The notes under the pieces: generated by a model
Seen by the model: only the letters and a program-made list of their open reading frames with translations
What the model was told of the DNA's origin: nothing
Databases searched by the model: none
In this document: positions 35,001 through 45,021 of the stretch, one piece after another
Layout: every line of letters starts with the position of its first letter
How positions within the stretch are numbered: the first letter of the stretch is position 1
Program-made: the position numbers and the translations under genes
Source of the DNA: Prochilodus magdalenae
Lineage: Eukaryota; Chordata; Actinopteri; Characiformes; Prochilodontidae
Assembly: GCA_024036415.1 (NCBI GenBank)
Contig: JAMWET010000947.1
Span: 1,089,001 to 1,153,000, forward strand
Direction: 5' to 3'
Length of the DNA stretch: 64,000 bases

Positions 35001-38000
35001 CAGTGTTGTGGTTATTTCTCTGCCTGACTTTTTCTGATTTGGCAGGGATGTCGATGCTTCTTTGGTCCACATATAGAGCCTACAGTAACAGATTCAAAAT
35101 GCAAATGCCCAATTTTTTACATGAGTATGTGCACAAACTAACAATATGACAACACAAATGGCCAAAAAAACATTTTTTTGGTTCCCTGAAATGGACAGAT
35201 AGGGAATGAAAAAGTAGGAATTTGTTAAATATTCAAAAATTAGGACTTCATCTACCTATAATTAGCATTATAGAAGACAGTAACATTTATTTTCAGAGAC
35301 TTAATGAGGCAGTAAAATACATAAAAATGCAAACATTGTAGCTCAGTAGCCCAGCATCACCTAAACATCCTGCTCTTCTGGCCTTTAAGACAAACATCAG
35401 ATATCGGTTTGATATATGGTCCAATATATTTTATATTATTTTACAAGCAAACACCTGCATATATTCATGTAACTACAAAATCATTTGCATTCCTTTGCAT
35501 GATGTGCATTCCTAATAAAGCACCATTTACTCACTACCCACCCAATATAAATACACTCATCCCCAAAATAACGCTGCTAGTCTACACTTTATTCTCATAG
35601 TCACTGTTGTTTTGTTTGAGTACCCTGCTGGTCTAGAAATGAAACGACACATGGACAACATACATACACATTAGTCCTGTTCTGCTCCTTAACCATTTAT
35701 AACCATTGCTTAACCGATAGCTTCTGCTTTAGCCCCTGAAACAGTCCATATAGCCAAAGACCACTGCCAGGAATAATCTACCTCCCATTCCAGGAACCTG
35801 CACAGAGATTGCAGAACATGTATGGGTAGGATGTGAATTGGCCTCATTCACCTACCAGGAGTCAGTTCACCTCCAGTGGGATTGAGTTGCAACAGCTTTT
35901 CTTTATCCACACTAAAACATGCCCAATAAGCCGACAGGCACGTAAAGGAGATTATCTAGAATGGCAACTCCCTCTATTATTTTCAGTTTCTCTCTCCTTA
36001 CCCATTATAGCACTGAGAGACAGATCAGTTTGCCTATTGTTTGGTTTAATGTGTGCAGTTTCCCCACACGCCAGTATTAGGGCATTTAGTAATATACAGT
36101 AGGAACCGCATGGACTACTCTGTCTACTCGCCTAACAAGTCCACTAGCTGTCACTGTGCGAGATTACAGACATAGTAGACAACTCTCGCAATAAAAACAA
36201 AGCTGTGTTAAATCTGAAAAGATATCTTGTGTACTTCCAGCACTGTAAACAAGGAAGCGTTAAATCACATAGTGGTGTTACACATTAACATTTTTACTTT
36301 TAACACATTACTCATTAAAAAACTGAACACAATGCCTTTAGGTCAGGACATAGTGTTGTTTTTCACACATCTGAATAGCTGCCTGAAACAGGACCTGTTA
36401 CCATCTATCGCTTGAGATAGTTTTAAGTCAGCTCTGCATATCCCTTCCAGCCCGAATCAAGCCAGCTCTACATATCCGGCCCCAGCCTGAATCACGTCGG
36501 CTCTGCATATCCCCCCCAGCCTGAATCACGTCGGATCTGCATATCCCCCCAGCCTGAATCACGTCGGCTCTGCATATCCCCCCAGCCTGAATCAATTCAG
36601 CTCTGCATATCCCCCCAGCCCGAATCAAGTCGGCTCTGCATATCCCCCCAGCCCGAATCAAGTCAGCTCTGCATATCCCCCCAGCCTGAAATGCTTCCTA
36701 AGCTACAACAATGAGACTGGAGTGATAACAGCTGACTATACATTCTCACAATAAATTGTGGCTTAAAATGGCATCATCATGAATTTAATAAAAATGAGAG
36801 GTATTTTTAATGATCTTTATTCCAGTCACGTTTGCATATTTAAAATAAAATATTCTGAAATATAATCAAAACCAGCTGAAACTGAAGATTCCATGGTGCG
36901 TTCAGTAATTTCCTACACTTTCTTACCCAGCATGCCAGTGAGCCAGATGGCAAGGTCCTCCTGCATAGGCAACAGTGTAGCTTCATGGCGTACAGCAAGC
37001 CACTGGTCGTACTGGAAGACGTCCGCCAGGCCGGGGCCATGCCGGGGGGTCAGGGGGCTGCGAGGACTTCGGGGGCTGTGGGGGCTTTGCAATGGAGACT
37101 CAAACTTCTCCCCAAACCAAGCCTGTGAAGAGAGAAACCAGGACATAATTGATCCATGACACATTACTCATACTGTTACTCAGGGGTCAGGGACGCCTGG
37201 AGTGGGGCACAGTTCAGACAGGTTCTTATTTAAGCACACTTCATTAAACTCAACAGTTAGTTTAACAGGCATGTGAAAGGAGAAATGACCAAACGGCACC
37301 AAACTCATTTCTTTAGTTCCCCACCCTCTTCTATACAGTGAGGTGAAACACAAGTCAAGCTTTGTTAGGCTCGCCTTGCTAACGTTTTAGGTTTTCCTTT
37401 CATTTAAAAAAAAACACATCTAAAAAGAGTGTGCGTACAGAACACTGCTGAAAAACAGATGAGTCATGTGTGGAGGAAAAGGCTGGGGTTGTTTGTATGA
37501 GGTTTTCCTTTAAGTAGGGGTTCCCAGGATCTTGTGAGTTGGGAGCTGAACTGGCGCTCTGCACTGTGGGACATCTCTTCCCCTCTGACCTGTCAATGTT
37601 CATTTGCTCCCAGCGCTTGATAAGAGGAGAAGGGGAGAAAAACACCACTCTCTTTTGCTCCCTCTTTCTCTTCACAAAGTGCATTCTCGGTTCTAGGGCC
37701 TGATTTTAAGACTAGAGATACCAAACACTGCTCTAAATGTTAGGACTTCTACATCACAGCCATATTACTCTCCCTAGTAGGAACAAGAAAACACTGTTGC
37801 ACAGCAGCAGCGAAAACATGTACCCCGCTGCTCACTTCCCATCGCTAACCGTCACACTGTTTTTCTCCTAGGTTGTAGTTAAAGTTAAACCTGGACCAGC
37901 TTTGTCGCTTTGTAAGCTCCACCCACTATGCACCTCCAGTTGCTGGAAACGGCCAAATCTCATTGATAAGTTCCATAGATACTGTACTGTTACAACACTG

Positions 38001-41000
38001 CTGGCGAGAAGTAGAGAGTGATGAAACTGTCAGCCGCTTTTAAAGTCTGGCTTTCCTTAGTTTCTAAAACTGTCCAACTTCCAGTTCACTTCAGTAAATT
38101 CAGTAAAGGAGATTTAGAAGCAGATAGATGAGTGCGTGCTAAGAAGTACAGCAGAGAAGAAACTTTGGGAACTGACAAAACTTGAATGTAGGTCAATGTA
38201 CAGCGAATGAGAACTAATGCTAAACGTGTTTTAATGTCCAATAAAGAGAAGACTAACAACGGAAGCTGCTCCTTCAGATGAGCTCATCTCAAAGCCAACA
38301 TTGGAGCTAGTCATAGCAACAGTGCCCAGGAGGCCTTTGTCTTTTAACACAAGATCTTTTAGCACATTTTTAAGAAAGACAACCATGAGACCAGCATGTG
38401 GGGAATAACATTTATCTCTATGATATACTGATACCAGGTGTGAGTGCTGTTCCATTCGGTACCGGTTTAATCTGACTGGTGATTTTATGAAGCTGTCAGC
38501 AGCCGAGTTAAAAAAAGTAATTAGCTAACACATTATAGAGAAATTATTTTTAGCAGCCAATAAAAAACTTTGCTTAAAGCCTGTACGAGTCTGTGTCACC
38601 ACCAAGCTGCCAGTGTGGTCTTTCAGAGGGTGTTTATGCCAAAGCTTTTCCAGCTTCGGGAATGAAACAAAAATACCAACTTTCGGATGATTACGATTTT
38701 GTGTTTCAGGCATTTCATGAGTCTTATAATTATTACTAATCTCACTGCAGCTCTGTTCTAAAAAGCTCCGTTGAAGTTTTCCCTGTTCGCTCGATGTTGG
38801 AAGGAACTTTTAGAGAGGAAAGTCAGGCGTGTCTATTATAATTTAAATAATGGATCAAATCCGTATCCATCATTTTACTCTTATATAGTAACAATCAGTA
38901 GACCATTCAGTTACTAGTATAATTGAAACTGACAGCCCTAAATTACAGCACAGAAATCAGATCAAACACACGTGCAAAACAAACCCCATGCAATGGAACA
39001 GTTTTATCCCCCAGACTCTTAGATTTTCATGTGCTAAGGCTTCATGGCTTTACCAGATAAAGCTACTCACATTTAGCAGGAATAAGGCTCTCTATGGTGA
39101 CTTCAGGTTCATTTCATTGACTCATTTCAGATGCCACCAAGTTCTTCCACAGAGCGTTTAAACTCCCCCAGTGTAATAATGACACTGCTGTTGTTGTTCT
39201 CTGTTGATTTAGTCAGGGACGTCAGGTAGAAGATGGCTAAAGAACAGCAGTAAAGATAGAAAGAACTGCCATACAGCTAAATGGGATTTAACAAGTAAGA
39301 TCAAAAAATGATTTTAACCCTCCTACACAGACAGCAGACAGATCGCCTCTGCCGGCAGGTGGGAGAAACACATTACAAAACTAAAGAAGACAGACATCCA
39401 GTTAGAGAACCTCCGATTCAGCTCATTTACCTAATTTACAGACTGAGTGCAGAACGTAATCTGGATCAGAATGCCAAATGAGATTAGACCCCCCGATTAG
39501 CCAGCTATTCCACCTTCAGTATTTTCTTCTGTTCTGCACCACCAGTATTAACCCAGGCACGTGCATAATCGCGCTGTTTCTCCATCATATTTTTCAGTCA
39601 CGTTTGAGGCAGAGCGCTCTGAGGCACAACAGCCGCCTTACGCATCTGGGCAGAGACTCACCAGGCATGTGACTGCTCATCCAGCCCCTCCCTCAAACCG
39701 CCTCAAAACCATTCTCACAAACAGGCACAACAGTCTGAACTGAGATGGGACTGGAAACTGAGAAGGCGGGAATGCACAGTGGTGGTGAAAACAAATACAT
39801 GGGCTTTGTGCATGTGGAGAACGAGGCAGCATGCAAGTAGCTCTCAGGCACTCGGCATCCCAATACGTAGGGACGATCTCGCCTTCTCGTTCTGGCTAAT
39901 TAAGAAAAAGAGAAGCATGTGTGCAAGTTAAAGCATGTAGGGTGTTATCCTTTCATGGCTAATCCATAGCCATCGGGCCACAGAGCATTTAGCTCGGGAG
40001 TATCAGGCAGGCCAAACAAAAGGTTCACTCGAAACTCAGCTGTAAATCTCTCCCTCAATCAATTGTAAAGGAGAAGGGAGCTATTTAGGTTCTCCTCCAG
40101 ATCCTCCCCCCCCGTGTCCTAAACACAACTCTGAAAAACCAAGGAGTGGCTGTAATATGACAACACCCTCATCTACATTACTGTGAATCCCAGATCAGAC
40201 CCGGCAGGAAAGAAACGGCAGAAGGCAAATCTTTTTGGGCGCGGATTTCCTTTCCTCACAACTGCATCTCCATACAGCTGGCTTGAATGCCATGAAGATC
40301 AAATAACAGACTTTCTCTCTCACTCACCATGTAACCAAGACATATCCAGGGTGCTCAACTCCCAGGGATTAAATCAATGCCACTTATCAGAAGAACCAGA
40401 ACCATTTCAAGGCCAAGCATGAGGAGCTTTCAATATTGGCTTTCATTAGAGATTGCAGATCAACCGTGCATTATGGTTTGCTCAGGGTTACAGGGATAAT
40501 GAAATCTTCAAAATACAAATTCAAGGTACATTCATTTTATGGCACTGTATTTTAAGTTCCTGTAGCATCCTACTTAACGGCTAAGTTCCTGTAGCATCCT
40601 ACTTAACGGCTCATTCTTTACAGTGGTTATTTCCACAGGGTTACCCAAAAGGTCCCTGTTACCTAGTAATAGGGGCAGTAGCAGCATGCAAACACTGTGT
40701 TTACGTACCGCACATTACTAACACTATAAAACTACAACACAAATCCACCTAAAGAAGAGCAAGCAGCCGAATGACTGGCAACCGCAGGACGGTCTAACTA
40801 AATAAGTTGCCAGTCATCAGCACATGACTTGGGGTTCATGCAAGCCAGCAAGACAGAACTTCCACACATAGCCCTTATATAGAGCAATGGTAAATGAGGC
40901 CCCAGGCAGATGCTGCCACGCAACCCCAGTCCCTGTGTGGTGTGATTACACATGCACGCTTGCACACACACACACACGGCACGTACACATTACATAATGA

Positions 41001-42578
41001 GCAGCGCACACATGTTCTATAGGATGTACCACATATGCCTGTAGCCAACACAGAGACTGAAAATAAGTAGTATGTGTGTTTGAACAAACTGAAGTTCACC
41101 TGCCAGAGTGAAAGATGTTAAAGGAAGAGATTATTTGTACAAGTAACACAATAAGGAAGAACACGTCATAATAAAACTCGAGATTCTTTCTTAATTGTCC
41201 TTTGGGACACCATAAAGGATAGAACTGTATCAACTTCCTGGAAGCAACAGATGAGGAACAGAGTAGAACAGATGAAGTGAAAAGCCTAGAGCCCTGCGAT
41301 CTCCATATACCAACAGAGGCAGTGGGAGGGGTTGTTTTGAAGCGTTCAGTGTCTTGCAATGTGGCATAGGATGAAAACAAGAGAGTCATTTTCTCATATT
41401 TATGCTTTGCTAGGGCTGCACCAGTCAAGAGGAAACACTGTTACTGTGAAGTGGGAAAGTCTTAGAGTAACCACGGCTACGCCGCGAAGTATACAGTGCG
41501 TAAATGGTCTGCCCTCAACTGTGACACTCACTATCAATTACTACGACTACTTACTTCTGGAAGCAATGTTAGCTGAAGAACCGTTCCTCAGGATCTTTGT
41601 GGACTGAGTTTCCATGGCTGAGCAGCTGTACACAAGCCTGAAGATAATGCACAATGGCAATTGTGTGTTTTACACCATTCCAGACAACTACTACTGGACT
41701 CTGGAGCAGTGGAAACATTTTCTCTGGACTGATGAGTCATGCTTCACCATCTGGACAGACAAATTTAGGTGTGTCAGAGGAGAACACTACCTGGCCAAAC
41801 CTGGCTTTGAGCCAACATTTTGGAGGAGGAAGTATAATCGTCTGGGCTGTTTGTAATAGTTTAGGTCTGTAGGGAGGAAATCAATATGCTAAGACACAAA
41901 ACACTGTGGCATTCAGGGGAGCTGGGCACTTCAAACTTTGCGGCAACAGTTTGAAGGAAGCCTTTTCCTGGTACCTCACAAACACAATTAGGCATTTGTA
42001 CACATCTACGCATACTTGGGATGTAACGATGCTGAAACAGAGATATACCAGTCTGCGATACCCCAGTCCCTACCTACTTTATGTGCAGTAAAAGTAATCC
42101 ACCATGTTCTTTAGTTTTCTTCTGTTTAGTATTCCCAATCATTGGTTATTTAACAAAACCCAATATTAATTTTATTTATAATTTATAATTTATTATATTT
42201 ATTTATTTATTTGTTTGTTTGTTTGTTTATTTTAACCCACTACCCTTAAAAAACACAATATGAACTAAATCATAGACTTGGAGAATGGTTAAACCACTAT
42301 CTGGGTGGAGCAGTGAAAGACCAATTGGGTTAAATAGGTTTGATAAGCTGGGACAGACAAAACACAGCAGTGCCCCATTAAAACACTACTAAAACTACAG
42401 GCATATTAACATAAACATATGAACAGGATCAAAAATAATCTATTTCCATTCTAGCAGTGCTGCTAAGTTCTTAATGGCAGAGTCGAACCATTACCATGAT
42501 GTGCCATTACACACATGCTACCCATAAAATTGAGACACGTGCAGAAAGTCTTACCTGGAGGCTAGCTTGCACTGCCAT
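24774..42578 (-). CDS. gas2l3: gas2l3, GAS2-like 3 actin/microtubule linker, complete CDS
   Basis: Eight coding exons (sum 2025 bases) give 674 aa, close to human GAS2L3. Domains: a calponin-homology domain (about 50-170; [32 protein letters not shown]), a GAS2/GAR domain (about 230-300; [37 protein letters not shown]), then a 370-residue Ser/Pro/Lys-rich, probably disordered tail ending in a basic KKKKKLKS. The family member bridges F-actin and microtubules, acts at the spindle midzone and midbody, and is needed for cytokinesis; in human it is a DREAM-controlled G2/M gene. I see no SxIP EB-binding motif. All splice sites are GT-AG and the phases sum. The start ATGGCAG at 42578 has a good Kozak context, but an upstream start is possible. 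The gene appears intact. Confidence 0.96.
27603..28200 (-). mobile_element. L1/Tx1-type LINE fragment: leader plus start of ORF2, ending in poly(A)
   Basis: The minus-strand frame 27801-27622 encodes 59 residues, starting MSMIRKDIG and containing [15 protein letters not shown] and [11 protein letters not shown]. These match the N-terminus of the APE endonuclease of L1/Tx1 LINE ORF2, including the Asn of WNVKG and the Glu of QETH. After only 59 codons the frame ends in TAA, fused to an A run of about 20 (plus-strand T at 27603-27623). The copy therefore stops near the ORF2 start rather than being 5'-truncated as is usual. The upper limit is uncertain. Confidence 0.7.
28112..28145. repeat. Perfect 13-bp hairpin
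   Basis: ATATTATACCCTT and its exact inverse AAGGGTATAATAT, separated by 8 bases. It lies near the upper edge of the LINE fragment. AT-rich and not followed by a recognisable RNA gene. Confidence 0.9.
28474..28581 (-). CDS. gas2l3: gas2l3 coding exon 7 (GAR domain)
   Basis: Residues 229-264, [16 protein letters not shown] to DKILFIR: the first half of the GAS2-related domain. The acceptor is TTTATACAG and the donor GTGAGA. Both ends are phase 0. Confidence 0.96.
28582..29263 (-). other. gas2l3 intron 6 (0.7 kb)
   Basis: AT-rich. A short inverted pair of ATACATAAATACGCATA-like arms lies near 28979-29022. Otherwise nothing is recognised. Confidence 0.45.
29264..29402 (-). CDS. gas2l3: gas2l3 coding exon 6
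   Basis: Residues 182-228. [20 protein letters not shown] follows the CH domain; the later part ([14 protein letters not shown]) is the linker. The acceptor is GATTTTAG and the donor GTGAGT. Confidence 0.96.
29403..31259 (-). other. gas2l3 intron 5 (1.9 kb)
   Basis: Holds a possible Tc1-like remnant at 29470-29800. The rest is AT-rich and unassigned. Confidence 0.5.
29470..29800 (+). mobile_element. Possible Tc1/mariner-like N-terminal remnant
   Basis: A plus-strand frame reads [19 protein letters not shown], which looks like the helix-turn-helix of Tc1-type transposases, followed about 40 residues later by [13 protein letters not shown], resembling the second HTH linker. No catalytic DDE part follows. 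Resemblance by eye only. Confidence 0.4.
31260..31323 (-). CDS. gas2l3: gas2l3 coding exon 5
   Basis: Residues 161-182, [20 protein letters not shown] and SK: the last CH helix. The acceptor is CCCTTTTCAG and the donor GTAAGC. Confidence 0.96.
31324..34419 (-). other. gas2l3 intron 4 (3.1 kb)
   Basis: Contains an approximately 0.8-kb inverted-repeat element at 33307-34122. The 31.5-33.3 kb part shows no recognised feature. Confidence 0.6.
33307..34122. mobile_element. Non-autonomous DNA transposon with TGGTGGACA ends
   Basis: The left end AGTGGTGGACA is mirrored at the right end by TGTCCACCATT. Inside, both flanks carry related ACTTAAGTA / TTTGTACTTTAACT-like stretches in opposite orientation. 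This fits a common class of fish MITE. Superfamily unassigned; no coding sequence. Confidence 0.6.
34420..34561 (-). CDS. gas2l3: gas2l3 coding exon 4 (CH domain)
   Basis: Residues 114-161, [20 protein letters not shown] through [10 protein letters not shown]. The CH core motif [12 protein letters not shown] is here. The acceptor is a CAGCAG tandem, so the exon may start at 34561 or 34558; both stay in frame. The donor is GTAAGG. Confidence 0.95.
34673..34791 (-). CDS. gas2l3: gas2l3 coding exon 3 (CH domain)
   Basis: Residues 74-113. [20 protein letters not shown] matches the family, followed by [19 protein letters not shown]. The acceptor is TACTCCTCAG; the donor GTCAGT is weaker than the others in this gene. 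Confidence 0.94.
34792..36926 (-). other. gas2l3 intron 2 (2.1 kb)
   Basis: Contains the 33-bp minisatellite at 36430-36690. No other feature recognised. Confidence 0.6.
36430..36690. repeat. Minisatellite, 33-bp unit, about 7-8 copies
   Basis: The unit resembles GCTCTGCATATCCCCCCAGC followed by CYGAATCAMGTCG; copies differ by a few bases and C-run length. Because 33 is a multiple of three, the minus strand reads as a spurious repetitive peptide ([11 protein letters not shown]), which I do not treat as a gene. Confidence 0.95.
36927..37122 (-). CDS. gas2l3: gas2l3 coding exon 2
   Basis: Residues 9-74. [14 protein letters not shown] leads into the family-typical [20 protein letters not shown] and [20 protein letters not shown]. 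The acceptor is TCTTCACAG and the donor GTAAGA. Ser-Pro repeats precede the CH domain. Confidence 0.97.
40554..40611. repeat. Perfect tandem duplication of 29 bp
   Basis: Two identical adjacent copies beginning AAGTTCCTGTAGCATCCTAC. Identity suggests a recent event or an assembly artefact. Confidence 0.95.
41420..42000 (+). pseudogene. Degenerate Tc1-like transposase remnant
   Basis: Successive plus-strand frames match a fish Tc1 transposase. [19 protein letters not shown] sequence is followed by MAEQLYTSL, then [19 protein letters not shown] (the first catalytic Asp region, TDES). A frame change leads to FGGGSIIVW, and near 41935 [11 protein letters not shown]. Stops and frameshifts break it and the terminal repeats were not found, so it is an old immobile copy. 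Confidence 0.8.
42555..42578 (-). CDS. gas2l3: gas2l3 coding exon 1 (MAVQASLQ)
   Basis: ATG GCA GTG CAA GCT AGC reads MAVQAS, then LQ, and splices in phase 0 to AWFGE, comparable to human MQPAIQ-VWFGE. The donor is GTAAGA. The exon's upper edge is either TTGCAG (start 42580) or the better pyrimidine-backed GTTTCAG (start 42610). Confidence 0.8.
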
Positions 42579-44418
42579 CACTGCAATCAGGAGTGCTCTA
42601 CCTCTTCATTCTGAAACACAGCACAAGAGCGAGTATCGATTAGTGCATGCATGCACACAACCTCCAATGACAGAATCACACACCATGCTCAGGTTTCTCT
42701 TGAGCGTACACACTAGCTCTTTACTGAAGGGTAAGTGTGACCAAACAGCTTAGCTCTCAACATCCCTTCACAAAGTTTACCCATATGGACATTGTTGTCT
42801 GTGGACCATCAGTCAAAAAGGGTTCTTACACAACTAGCCTCAGTGTTTAAGAAAAGCCCTATTTCCTGTGGTTCTGGAAGTATGTCATTCCAGACTTCCA
42901 CTGGGAATCGCAGCAGACATAGACTAATAAGACCACAGCAACCATGAAGCACCAAGCTGAAGAGGTGCGATGAAAGACGGTTCATTTCTCAGATCTGCTC
43001 TTTACTACCAACGTGCTTGGCTTGCTCTTGAATCAAGCACCTCACAGAACACAGACCATGTGTACACTGAGGAAAACAACAAAGCAGGGTTCGTCCTCCC
43101 TGTGGACTAAGACAGTTTGGTCAACACCAGTCCAGCTGAAGAAACAAAGCAGGGTGCGCACACATGGACACACACCAGTAAGAGGGAACTGGGTTATTCA
43201 GCTTGGGCTACAATAATGAGGAAATCAAACTAATAAATTTAAAAACATAAAAATCAGCCTTAAATCCAAAATTCCTTTCATATTCTTCCATGTGCACTCA
43301 CTCAGCATCACCTTACAGTCCAGAGAGAATAATGGCAATGAGTGCAAAAACACACGCTCACCTGAACAAATGAACCAAACAAAGGATCCCTTTCCACATG
43401 TAATCAACGAGAGGAGACACATCAGCTGACTTCATACACTCTGGATCAAACACTGTCACTCTTCCAAAACACAGCGCAGCTAACAGCTCAGACGTCAGGT
43501 CAACTGGCCGTCACGGTCCTCAGAGCGACTCTGCAAGAGAGGGAGTGGGACAGCAAGTGAGTGGATGTAGAGAGAAGGAGAGAGGGAAGCTGAGAAGGAG
43601 GGGTGAGCGAGGGGGACTGACTAATGAAGAGGCTCGGTTGAGCGCAGATCTAACCCTGCCGGTCCCGGCCAGGCTTTTACAATGCTCCTATTGTTACACA
43701 CACAGAGCAGGTTCACATGAGGCAGGGGCTTCAGCACTCAGCGACAAAGTGTCTTCCCCAGCAAACCACAAAAGAGCGCCGGGATCTGGGGGGGGGGGAC
43801 AGAATGAGAGGAAAACACACCTTTAAAGAGAGGAGGAAATGAGAAGGAGTAAAAGACATTAAGTGAGACAGTGAGAGAGAAAGAGAGAGCCCGAAGGAGA
43901 GAGAGCAAGGGAGAGCGGGACAGAGAGAGAATTATGAGAACAGCTTGGGGGCGAACACAATGAAGTCTCAAAAGACCATTTTTCAGTCTGTTAGGCTGGT
44001 GTTGAGCTTCAAGCCCACTAAATGTCACGCAGCAGAGGAAAGGAGGGAGGGAGAGGGGAACAGCGGACGGCAAAACAAAAAAAACGTTTCATGTCGCAGC
44101 TGGTCAAGTGGGTGGTATAAAGGCCACTCCACGACCCGGTGCTTGGGGCAGAGCATTGTCACATTCTCCAGAGTGTTCTGGGGCACACACAACGGCGGGC
44201 ATTCCACTCTCTCACCAGCAGGGCAGGACCTGAACTCAGGAAAAATGCCAACCTCCATTCTGGAGCCAACGGTCAGGGAGAGCGGAAAGTCTCTGTCAGT
44301 AACAGCCACAAGGCTCAGCTACATGGGGAGACTCCCGTGGTGAGAGAGAGCACAGCTGGAACGTCTCAGTAACAAAGGAGGATGCTTTCAGAATATTACA
44401 GTACAAGTTAGCTCTAGT

Positions 44419-45021
44419 ACACACAGAGAGACACACAGAGAGAGAGACACACAGAGAGAGAGACACACAGAGACACACACACAGAGAGAGAGAGACACAC
44501 ACAGAGAGAGAGAGACACACACAGAGAGAGAGAGAGACACACACACAGAGAGAGAGACACACACACAGAGAGAGAGACACAGAGAGAGACACACACACAG
44601 AGACAGAGAGACACACAGAGAGAGAGACACACAGAGAGAGAGACACACAGAGAGAGAGACACACAGAGAGACACACACAGAGAGACACACACAGAGAGAC
44701 ACAGAGAGAGAGACACACACACAGAGACACACAGAGAGAGAGAGACACACAGAGAGAGAGACACACAGAGAGAGAGAGACACACAGAGAGAGAGAGACAC
44801 ACAGAGAGAGAGAGAGACACACAGAGAGAGAGACACACAGAGAGAGAGAGACACACAGAGAGAGAGACACACAGAGAGAGACACACACACACACACACAG
44901 AGAGACACACACACACACACAGAGAGACACACACACACACACAGAGAGACACACACACACACAGAGAGACACACACACACACACACAGAGACACACACAC
45001 ACACACACAGAGACACACACC
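44419..45021. repeat. Long (AC)n/(AG)n compound microsatellite without T
   Basis: About 600 bases alternate short AC and AG blocks, often as CACACAGAGAGAGA, with no T on the plus strand. The minus strand therefore lacks TAA, TAG and TGA in every frame, and three overlapping 210-257 codon frames (Cys/Val/Ser/Leu) appear that are artefacts. Confidence 0.97.

Larger units (their letters stand above)
37123..42554 (-). other. gas2l3 intron 1 of the coding part (5.4 kb)
   Basis: Contains a perfect 29-bp tandem duplication at 40554-40611 and a degenerate Tc1 copy at 41420-42000. The remainder (37.2-40.5 kb) shows nothing I recognise. Confidence 0.6.

Noticed and set aside
36428..36661. Minus-strand repetitive peptide frame ([11 protein letters not shown] units)
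   Set aside because: It is the 33-bp minisatellite read through, inside a gas2l3 intron, without splice support.
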